This document shows, piece by piece, positions 1-4,491 of a DNA stretch of 5,268 bases. The stretch covers positions 1-5,268 of the forward strand of contig SXSX01000070.1 in the NCBI GenBank assembly GCA_005793295.1, given 5' to 3'. The stretch's first letter is position 1. Each line of letters opens with the position of its first letter. The stretch is from Burkholderiales bacterium. GTDB taxonomy: Bacteria > Pseudomonadota > Gammaproteobacteria > Burkholderiales > Burkholderiaceae_C. The position numbers and the translations under genes were made by a program. The notes under the pieces are model-generated. The model had not been told where the DNA came from, searched no databases, and was given only the letters and a program-made list of their open reading frames with translations.

Positions 1-396
1 GAAACCGCTAAAGTGATGACATCCGATGGCTACTTTAAGTCCGGCGATATCGGGACCGTCGACGCGCAGGGTTACTTCAAAATTGTGGACCGTAAAAAGG
101 ACATGATTTTGGTCAGTGGCTTCAATGTGTACCCCACAGAAATTGAAGACGTTGTAGCCCAGTTGGCAGGCGTCATGGAGTGCGCCTGCATCGGCATGGC
201 CGATGACAAAACCGGCGAAGCGGTCAAGCTCGTGATCGTCAAAAAAGACCCCGACTTAAGCGAAGCCACGGTTCGTGCCCATTGCAAAGAAAACCTCACC
301 GGCTACAAACAGCCCAAAGTCATTGAGTTTCGCGCTGACTTACCCAAAACCCCTGTGGGGAAAATTTTGCGACGCGAGTTGCGAGACCAAAAGTAA
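1..396 (+). CDS. fadD: Long-chain acyl-CoA synthetase (FadD-type), C-terminal 131 residues; 5' end outside window
   Basis: Adenylate-forming enzyme that activates fatty acids with ATP and CoA to acyl-CoA, the entry step of beta-oxidation and of phospholipid recycling, acting at the inner face of the cytoplasmic membrane. The frame is open from base 1 and ends at TAA 394-396, so only the end of the large domain and the small C-terminal lid are present. Visible residues, numbered from the window edge: the SGDIG motif at 14-18 with its conserved Asp16; the hinge region VDRKKDMILVSGFNVYP at 29-45, near-identical to what I remember of E. coli FadD; and PKTPVGKILRREL at 115-127 with the adenylation-step lysine Lys121. 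The protein ends soon after this motif, as usual for the family. It converges on corA with 19 bp between the stop codons. The hinge wording favours long-chain FadD over medium- or short-chain relatives, but substrate range cannot be decided from this lid alone. Confidence 0.9.
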   Translation, partial: ETAKVMTSDGYFKSGDIGTVDAQGYFKIVDRKKDMILVSGFNVYPTEIEDVVAQLAGVMECACIGMADDKTGEAVKLVIVKKDPDLSEATVRAHCKENLTGYKQPKVIEFRADLPKTPVGKILRRELRDQK

Positions 397-422
397 CAAC
401 TCTGCGCTTGGAGAGTTACTTT
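390..422. terminator. Inverted repeat at the convergent fadD/corA ends, possible weak bidirectional terminator
   Basis: The arms AAAGTAAC (390-397) and GTTACTTT (415-422) are perfect reverse complements of 8 bp. Inside them, TCT 401-403 can pair with AGA 412-414, leaving a three-base bulge and an 8-base loop. A competing 6-bp stem (AACTCT 398-403 with AGAGTT 412-417) is also possible. The repeat contains both stop codons of the converging genes. There is no strong T-tract on either side: only four T's follow on the corA strand and three on the fadD strand. A terminator role is therefore inference and could only be weak. Confidence 0.35.
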
Positions 423-1402
423 AGCCAACCTCGGCGACGGAAGTACCACATAGGCACGACCGCACTCGCGGCCATTAAGGCCAAAGCGTAAGGGTAGCCC
501 CAGGTCTGTGATAGCTCGGGCATGTACTGAAAGTTCATTCCGTACAGGCTGGCTATCAAAGTAGGCGGCAGCAAAGCGACGCTGGCGACAGAGAAGATTT
601 TGATAATTTTGTTCTGGTTGATGTTGATGAAACCCACCGTCGCATCCATCAAAAAGTTAATTTTGTCGAACAAAAATGCAGTGTGTGAGTCCAACGACTC
701 AATGTCCCGCAAAATCTGACGGGCTTCTTCGAACTGTTCGCTGTTGAGCATTTTTGAGCGCATCATGAAGCTCACTGCGCGGCGCGTGTCCATCACGTTG
801 CGGCGAATGCGGCCGTTCAAGTCCTCTTGGTGTGCGATTGCGCCAAGGACTTCACCGGCCAAGGCATCGCTGACATCACCCGACAAGACTTTTTTCCCGG
901 CTTTTTCTAGCTCGTCATAAATACCCTCGAGCGTATCGGCTGAGTATTCTGCGTCAGCATCAAAGAGCTTGAGCAAAACGTCTTTGTCGTCTTCAATCAA
1001 ACCGGGAGCGCGCCGTGCTCGCAAACGCAAGAGGCGAAACACAGGAACGGATTCGTCGTGGATTGAAAACAAAATGCCTTTGCTGCGCAAATCGGCGTTG
1101 AATTGGTTAAGGATAAACGCGCAACGCACGGTGCGCGGCTCGTCTTCATCGGCAATTAAGAAGTCGCTGCGAATATGCAGTTCGCCATTGTCTTCTTCGT
1201 AAAAACGTGCCGACTCCTCAATATCTTCGTCCATCGCGTCTTCAGGGATCGATAGGCCGTAGTACTGTTTGATCCAGCGTTTTTCTTCGACGGTAGGAGA
1301 TTCCAGATCAACCCAGATGGGTTGAAATTTGGAGAGTTCTTCCAGGGACTCAATCTCTTCTTGGAAGAGGCGGCCGTTGGCCAAGGTGAAAATGTTGAGC
1401 AT
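416..1402 (-). CDS. corA: CorA family magnesium/divalent cation transporter
   Basis: Inner-membrane channel for Mg2+ (and Co2+/Ni2+ in characterised relatives), working as a homopentamer with a large cytoplasmic funnel. From the chosen ATG the protein has 328 residues, normal for the family. The long N-terminal part is acidic and helical (cytoplasmic domain). Two membrane segments sit at the C-terminus, roughly residues 265-288 and 303-322. The YGMNF signature is at about 287-291, with the GMN selectivity motif at 288-290, followed by MPEL in the short outer loop, and the protein ends in the positively charged RRRGWLK. I chose the ATG at 1400-1402 (MLNIFTLANGR) because I remember family members beginning this way. 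An in-frame TTG nine codons upstream (1427-1429) is the alternative. Neither start has a convincing Shine-Dalgarno sequence. It is transcribed divergently from hpf. CorA is usually constitutive, and no Mg2+ sensor can be identified from sequence alone. Confidence 0.93.
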   Translation of the reverse strand: MLNIFTLANGRLFQEEIESLEELSKFQPIWVDLESPTVEEKRWIKQYYGLSIPEDAMDEDIEESARFYEEDNGELHIRSDFLIADEDEPRTVRCAFILNQFNADLRSKGILFSIHDESVPVFRLLRLRARRAPGLIEDDKDVLLKLFDADAEYSADTLEGIYDELEKAGKKVLSGDVSDALAGEVLGAIAHQEDLNGRIRRNVMDTRRAVSFMMRSKMLNSEQFEEARQILRDIESLDSHTAFLFDKINFLMDATVGFININQNKIIKIFSVASVALLPPTLIASLYGMNFQYMPELSQTWGYPYALALMAASAVVPMWYFRRRGWLK

Positions 1403-1456
1403 GGGCAATGAATGTAGGTTTGAAACCAAAGCTTCGGGTGGGCGGGGCGATAAAGC

Positions 1457-1500
1457 AGCTTCCGAACGATGGGTTCTAAGACCTCAACCATCCGAAAGCT
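1457..1500. repeat. Imperfect inverted repeat in the corA upstream region
   Basis: The outer arms 1457-1464 and 1493-1500 pair except for one C/A mismatch. After a three-base bulge, the inner arms 1468-1475 (GATGGGTT) and 1486-1492 (AACCATC) pair with one bulged G. That gives about 14 pairs around a 10-base loop. It lies 55-98 bp upstream of the corA ATG. If the corA transcript starts above it, it would be part of a folded leader; otherwise it could be a protein-binding site. The function is unknown. Confidence 0.4.
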
Positions 1501-1599
1501 ACCGACTGGGGTAGTTGTCCAAGAAATGCTCTCCAAAAATGCGAATGCCTGAATTATCTCACCAGCAGCCCCCTTGTTGCGCTGCAATATCGAAAGGCG

Positions 1600-1628
1600 T
1601 TGCAATTCTCAAAAAACTAGCGCATAGT
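1600..1628 (+). promoter_or_regulatory. Possible weak sigma70 promoter for hpf
   Basis: The -35-like TTGCAA (1600-1605) and the -10-like CATAGT (1623-1628) are separated by exactly 17 bp, each matching its consensus at four of six positions. The predicted start near 1634-1636 would fall inside the 1629-1660 hairpin, so the inverted repeat would then act mainly as DNA around the start site rather than as a complete RNA fold. This is the best pair I saw by eye, but matches this weak occur by chance. Confidence 0.3.
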
Positions 1629-1660
1629 GAAATCGGAAGCAGCAACTGTTTGCCGATTTC
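1629..1660. repeat. Strong 14-bp hairpin upstream of hpf
   Basis: GAAATCGG (1629-1636) pairs perfectly with CCGATTTC (1653-1660). Continuing inward, AAGCAG (1637-1642) pairs with CTGTTT (1646-1651) with one G-T wobble, closing on a three-base loop, CAA. The only defect is one bulged G at 1652. No T-tract follows on the + strand, and on the - strand the run of six T's (reverse complement of 1611-1616) begins a dozen bases later, so it does not look like a standard intrinsic terminator. It may be a folded leader, an RNA processing site or an operator overlapping the hpf promoter. Confidence 0.7.
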
Positions 1661-1673
1661 CAAAAGTGCGTCA

Positions 1674-1688
1674 AGCGCCTCGGGCGCT
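1674..1688. repeat. Short GC-rich hairpin between the main hairpin and the hpf RBS
   Basis: AGCGCC (1674-1679) and GGCGCT (1683-1688) are perfect 6-bp arms around the three-base loop TCG. It sits 25 bp before the hpf Shine-Dalgarno sequence and 13 bp after the larger hairpin. A stem this short in GC-rich DNA can arise by chance, so any role is inferred only from its position. Confidence 0.4.
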
Positions 1689-1713
1689 GGCAATACCCAC
1701 CTTGAAAGTAACT

Positions 1714-1718
1714 GGAGG
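1714..1718 (+). promoter_or_regulatory. hpf ribosome binding site (GGAGG)
   Basis: A GGAGG core lies six bases before the ATG at 1725-1727. This decides the hpf start: the same frame stays open upstream to a TTG at 1515, which would add 70 residues unrelated to the family. Confidence 0.85.
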
Positions 1719-1724
1719 CGATTT

Positions 1725-2054
1725 ATGAATTTGACGATCAGCGGCCATCATTTGGAAGTTACCCCTGCACTTCGTTCGTACGTTACTGGCAAGCTTGATC
1801 GAATAAAACGACACTTTGACCAGGTTGTAGATGTCAAAGTTTTGCTCTCCGTAGAAAAACAAAAAGAAAAAGAAGGACGACAACGCGCTGAATGCAATAT
1901 CCATGTCAAAGGCAATGACATGTTTGCCGAAAGCACCCACGAAGACCTCTACGCCGCAGTGGATGACTTGGTCGATAAGCTCGATCGCCAAGTGGTTCGC
2001 CACAAAGACCGCATTCAAAATCACCACCACGAGGCACCAAAGCGACTGATGTAG
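1725..2054 (+). CDS. hpf: Ribosome hibernation promoting factor, short HPF type
   Basis: Small cytosolic protein that binds the 30S decoding channel and keeps idle ribosomes inactive and protected in stationary phase or starvation. At 109 residues it consists of the S30AE/HPF fold (about 1-95) plus a short histidine-containing tail (HHHEAPKRLM). It lacks the second dimerisation domain of long-form HPF. It opens with MNLTISGHHLEVTPALR, matching the family start, and carries the conserved DLYAAVDDLVDKLDRQVVRHKDR helix near 75-96. A charged loop, EKQKEKEG (44-51), is encoded by three runs of five A's. The start is fixed by the GGAGG at 1714-1718. In many proteobacteria hpf lies between rpoN and ptsN. 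Here ptsN follows but corA stands in front, and an intrinsic terminator closes the hpf message. Older names for such genes are yhbH and raiA-like; the length and neighbours favour hpf. Confidence 0.93.
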   Translation: MNLTISGHHLEVTPALRSYVTGKLDRIKRHFDQVVDVKVLLSVEKQKEKEGRQRAECNIHVKGNDMFAESTHEDLYAAVDDLVDKLDRQVVRHKDRIQNHHHEAPKRLM

Positions 2055-2089
2055 GTCGTAGAACAAGCCTATAGGCGCTAAATCACTGT

Positions 2090-2117
2090 AAACCGCCCTC
2101 ATTGGGGCGGTTTTTTT
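2090..2117 (+). terminator. Intrinsic (Rho-independent) terminator of hpf
   Basis: The arms 2090-2098 (AAACCGCCC) and 2105-2113 (GGGCGGTTT) form a 9-bp GC-rich stem around a six-base loop. The 3' arm runs into seven consecutive T's at 2111-2117. It lies 36 bp past the hpf stop and 20 bp before the ptsN ATG, so it separates hpf from ptsN-hprK at least in part. Read-through would still let an hpf transcript reach ptsN. Confidence 0.85.
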
Positions 2118-2120
2118 GTG

Positions 2121-2126
2121 CATAAT
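2121..2126 (+). promoter_or_regulatory. Possible -10 box for a near-leaderless ptsN transcript
   Basis: CATAAT matches the sigma70 -10 consensus TATAAT at five of six bases and ends 10 bp before the ptsN ATG. A start seven bases on would fall at A2133, giving a leader of about four bases. No -35 match is visible at the usual distance, because that region is the hpf terminator hairpin. There is also no Shine-Dalgarno sequence before the ATG, which fits a leaderless message. Confidence 0.4.
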
Positions 2127-2136
2127 CCGCTCACTT

Positions 2137-2604
2137 ATGAATCGCCTCGCGTCGCTATTGCCCCCTGAACAAGTCCTGGCCCAGGTGGATGTGACCAGTA
2201 AAAAACGTGCTTTTGAAGAAGCCGGCTTGATGTTTGAAAACTTGCACGGCCTCAGTCGCGCCCTCATTACTGATAGTCTTTTCTCTAGAGAGCGATTGGG
2301 CTCCACAGGTTTAGGTCATGGCGTTGCGATTCCCCATGGGCGTATCAAAGGTTTAAAGTCCCCCATGGCCGCGGTCTTTCAGCTGTTGGCCCCTATTGGA
2401 TTTGACGCGCCCGATGATCTACCCGTCACCCTGCTGATTTTTTTATTGGTGCCTGAGGCCGCAACCCAAAAGCATTTGGAAATTTTGTCTGAAATTGCCG
2501 AGCTTCTCAGTGATGTGGAGTTACGCCAGCGACTGACCGCGAGCACCGATGCGACAGAACTTCACGGTTTGTTAACCGGCTGGCTGTCTGCCCGCGTGCA
2601 TTAA
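2137..2604 (+). CDS. ptsN: PTS EIIA-Ntr regulatory protein PtsN
   Basis: Cytosolic phosphoryl acceptor of the nitrogen-related phosphotransferase system. It takes phosphate from NPr or HPr and acts through protein contacts (potassium uptake, sensor kinases, metabolic enzymes in studied species), not through sugar transport. At 155 residues it is a single EIIA type-2 (mannitol/fructose-like) domain of standard length. The phosphorylated histidine is His67 in GHGVAIPHGR (60-69), and the partner histidine is His113 in QKHLEILSEIAELL. The frame is open from a TTG at 2116, but I chose the ATG at 2137 because MNRLASLLPPEQV matches the beginning I remember for burkholderial PtsN. No Shine-Dalgarno sequence precedes this ATG; see the possible -10 box at 2121-2126. 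hprK follows after 38 bp on the same strand, probably co-transcribed. Confidence 0.93.
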   Translation: MNRLASLLPPEQVLAQVDVTSKKRAFEEAGLMFENLHGLSRALITDSLFSRERLGSTGLGHGVAIPHGRIKGLKSPMAAVFQLLAPIGFDAPDDLPVTLLIFLLVPEAATQKHLEILSEIAELLSDVELRQRLTASTDATELHGLLTGWLSARVH

Positions 2605-2628
2605 TTGCATCACCCCACTGAGCGTTTC

Positions 2629-2634
2629 AAAGGA
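2629..2634 (+). promoter_or_regulatory. hprK ribosome binding site (AAAGGA) before a GTG start
   Basis: AAAGGA lies eight bases before the GTG at 2643-2645. It supports this non-ATG start as the true one, together with the family-like N-terminus MKPTAVSADVLFE. Confidence 0.6.
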
Positions 2635-2642
2635 CCCAAAAC

Positions 2643-3593
2643 GTGAAACCTACCGCGGTCAGTGCTGACGTTTTATTTGAAGCCTTTCGCAATTACCTGC
2701 ATTGGGAGTGGGTTGCTGGGCTAGGTGCCTCCGAGCGGCGGTTCGACGAAGTCGCTGTTCGCGCGGCCCGATCGGGCGCCGATTTGGTGGGTTACCTCAA
2801 CTATATCCACCCCTACCGCGTTCAAATTTTGGGTGAGCGGGAAATTGCTTACATCACCAACGCGACCCCCGAAGATTGCGCACGGCGTATCTCTCGCATC
2901 GTCGACCTGGAGCCGCCAGTAGTCGTTTTGGCCGATGGCCAAGTGGCCCCCCCAGCCATGTTGACCATGTGCGAAAACGCACAAATCCCGATGTTTGCGA
3001 CCAAAGACTCCTCGGCGTTTGTGATCGATGTTCTTCGCGCTTATTTGTCCAAGCACTTTGCCGATCGTGTCTCGATGCATGGCGTATTTATGGATATTTT
3101 GGGTTTGGGCGTTTTGATTACGGGTGAATCGGGGCTGGGAAAAAGCGAGCTGGGCTTGGAATTGATTTCGCGCGGCAATGGTTTGGTGGCCGATGACGCA
3201 GTGGATTTGTACCGTATCAACCAAACCACGATTGAAGGACGTTGTCCTGAGCTCTTGCAAAACTTGTTAGAAGTTCGAGGCATTGGCTTGTTAGACATCC
3301 GTGCGATTTTTGGCGAAACCGCGGTGCGCCGAAAAATGCGTTTGAAATTGATTGTGCATTTGGTACGCAAAGAAACCTTGGAGCGCGATTACGACCGCAT
3401 TCCATTTGAGCCGCTGACCCAAGACGTGGCGGGGATTCCTGTTCGTAAAGTCGTGATTCAGGTGGTGGCGGGGCGCAATATCGCGGTGCTGGTGGAAGCT
3501 GCTGTGCGCAACACCATTTTGCAGCTGCGTGGCATTGACACTTACCAAGACTTTGTCGAACGACAGCGCAAAGCGATGGAGCTGGGCGGCTGA
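2643..3593 (+). CDS. hprK: HPr kinase/phosphorylase
   Basis: Cytosolic bifunctional enzyme that phosphorylates the phosphocarrier HPr (or NPr) on its regulatory serine with ATP and reverses this by phosphorolysis, coupling PTS activity to energy state. Known members are homohexamers. The protein has 316 residues, a normal length, with an N-terminal domain (about 1-130) and a C-terminal kinase domain. The Walker A P-loop is GESGLGKS at 161-168. The MHG histidine is His145-146 region, just before the P-loop strand. VADD at 182-185 carries the acidic catalytic position. The HprK signature LLEVRGIGLLDIR is at 208-220, and GRNIAVLVE at 277-285 is the conserved late motif. The start is GTG with AAAGGA upstream. 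It follows ptsN by 38 bp and converges with hexR, 23 bp between stops. rapZ, which often follows hprK in related genomes, is not here, and no HPr gene lies in the window, so its substrate must be encoded elsewhere. Confidence 0.95.
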   Translation: MKPTAVSADVLFEAFRNYLHWEWVAGLGASERRFDEVAVRAARSGADLVGYLNYIHPYRVQILGEREIAYITNATPEDCARRISRIVDLEPPVVVLADGQVAPPAMLTMCENAQIPMFATKDSSAFVIDVLRAYLSKHFADRVSMHGVFMDILGLGVLITGESGLGKSELGLELISRGNGLVADDAVDLYRINQTTIEGRCPELLQNLLEVRGIGLLDIRAIFGETAVRRKMRLKLIVHLVRKETLERDYDRIPFEPLTQDVAGIPVRKVVIQVVAGRNIAVLVEAAVRNTILQLRGIDTYQDFVERQRKAMELGG

Positions 3594-3616
3594 TTGAGGA
3601 AGGCTAACGCCTGCGT

Positions 3617-4465
3617 TTAGGTGTAGCGCTTACTTCTCAAATTTTGGCGCATCTCACTGAGCAAGGGCTGCAAGGTCGCACTGCCAATGCGCAGCGCGAC
3701 TGCCGTAGCCAAAATATCAATAATCATCAGATGCAGCAAGCGTGAAACCATGGGGCTGTATTTGTCATAGCCTTCGGGGTGATCGGCACTCAAGTGAATA
3801 TGCCCGGCGCTGGCCAAAGGCGAGCCACTGGCGGTAATCACGATGGTGGTCGCACCGTTCTTGCGGGCGATGTCACAGGCGTCCATCAGATCGCGGGTTC
3901 TGCCTGAGTTGCTAACGACCACCACGCAGTCGCCAGCCTTCAAAACGGACGCACTCATGACTTGCATATGCCCGTCACTGTAGGCAGTTGTATTCACACC
4001 CAGCCTGAAAAATTTGTGTTGTGCATCTTGGGCCACGATGCCGGAGTTGCCAACACCAAAAAATTGAATCTGCCGCCCCGCTTGGTAAGCTTGTACCAAA
4101 GCCACGACGGCTTTTTCAATCGCCAAGGTGCTGGCGTCGTTGCGGTATTTCAAAAATGCCGCAACGGTGTTGTCAATGACCTTGACCATCACATCGCCAA
4201 TCTTGTCATCTGCGTCAACGCTGCGGTGAATAAACGGAACGCCTTCGTTAACGGTACCAGCCAGTTTCAGCTTGAAGTCGGACAAGCCGTCGTAGCCTAC
4301 GCTGCGACAAAAGCGGACCACAGTAGGTTTGCTCACATGAGAGCGATCGGCCAACTCACTCACCGGCAATTTTGCAAATGCGCGCGGGTCAGCCAAACAC
4401 AGTTTGCCTACCCGTTGTTCGGCGGGTGCTAGCGAGGGTAAACAGGCTTTGATACGGTCCAACAT
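3617..4465 (-). CDS. hexR: RpiR/MurR-family transcriptional regulator, HexR-type
   Basis: Repressor of glucose catabolism genes (zwf, edd, and often others). In Pseudomonas HexR the inducer is 2-keto-3-deoxy-6-phosphogluconate, the Entner-Doudoroff intermediate. Its 282 residues fit the family. The N-terminal RpiR-type helix-turn-helix covers about 1-77; SELADRSHVSKPTVVRFCRSVGY (36-58) forms the core, with Arg51 and Arg54 in the likely recognition helix. A SIS phosphosugar-binding domain follows at about 117-255, with GVGNSG at 137-142 and VSNSGRTRD at 184-192 as the serine-rich ligand loops. A good Shine-Dalgarno (AAGGAA, reverse complement of 4471-4476) stands six bases before the ATG. It lies 26 bp downstream of zwf on the same strand, so the two are probably co-transcribed, which would make the repressor part of its own target operon. 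The hexR name rests on the zwf linkage and domain layout. Its operator would be expected upstream of zwf, outside the window. Confidence 0.88.
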   Translation of the reverse strand: MLDRIKACLPSLAPAEQRVGKLCLADPRAFAKLPVSELADRSHVSKPTVVRFCRSVGYDGLSDFKLKLAGTVNEGVPFIHRSVDADDKIGDVMVKVIDNTVAAFLKYRNDASTLAIEKAVVALVQAYQAGRQIQFFGVGNSGIVAQDAQHKFFRLGVNTTAYSDGHMQVMSASVLKAGDCVVVVSNSGRTRDLMDACDIARKNGATTIVITASGSPLASAGHIHLSADHPEGYDKYSPMVSRLLHLMIIDILATAVALRIGSATLQPLLSEMRQNLRSKRYT

Positions 4466-4470
4466 GGCGT

Positions 4471-4476
4471 TTCCTT
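4471..4476 (-). promoter_or_regulatory. hexR ribosome binding site (AAGGAA)
   Basis: Read on the - strand, AAGGAA within TAAAGGAAACGCC stands five to six bases before the hexR ATG (4463-4465), inside the 26-bp zwf-hexR gap. It supports this start and independent translation of hexR on a zwf-hexR message. Confidence 0.7.
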
Positions 4477-4491
4477 TAATTCATACGTAAA

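Larger units (their letters stand above)
1403..1724. other. Divergent corA-hpf intergenic region (322 bp), no gene seen
   Basis: I read all frames here and found no recognisable protein, no RNA gene I can name and no remnant of rpoN, which commonly precedes hpf. The region holds an imperfect inverted repeat (1457-1500) on the corA side, a weak sigma70-like promoter pointing to hpf (1600-1628), a strong hairpin (1629-1660), a short second hairpin (1674-1688) and the hpf ribosome binding site (1714-1718). There is also a run of three G-tracts on the + strand at 1436-1447. The open frames crossing it are extensions of corA shadow frames or of the hpf frame. Confidence 0.7.

Noticed and set aside
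1403..1429. TTG start for corA nine codons upstream of the ATG
   Set aside because: The extra residues MVSNLHSLP do not fit the family beginning I know, and TTG has no better ribosome binding site than the ATG at 1402.
1436..1447. G-quadruplex from three close G-tracts
   Set aside because: Only three tracts are close together; the next GGG is at 1471, too distant for a convincing quadruplex.
1156..1605. 149-codon open frame on the - strand spanning the corA start and intergenic region
   Set aside because: Most of it is corA read in another frame; the upstream part resembles no protein I know and begins at TTG with no ribosome binding site.
1688..1705. Sigma54-like promoter (TGGCAA ... TTGAA) before hpf
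   Set aside because: The GG and the following G element are 13 bp apart in place of the fixed 10 bp, and the GC dinucleotide is missing.
1515..1724. 70-residue N-terminal extension of the hpf frame
   Set aside because: It is unlike the HPF family, starts at TTG, and is bypassed by the GGAGG-ATG at 1714-1727.
1671..2306. 211-codon open frame opposite hpf and ptsN
   Set aside because: It runs antisense to two well-recognised genes and across the terminator, with phenylalanine-rich low-complexity sequence made from the A-rich hpf codons.
3601..3612. Terminator between hprK and hexR (AGGC TAAC GCCT)
   Set aside because: The stem is only 4 bp and there is no T-tract on either strand.
3962..4432. 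156-codon open frame opposite hexR
   Set aside because: It is a shadow of hexR with no family resemblance.
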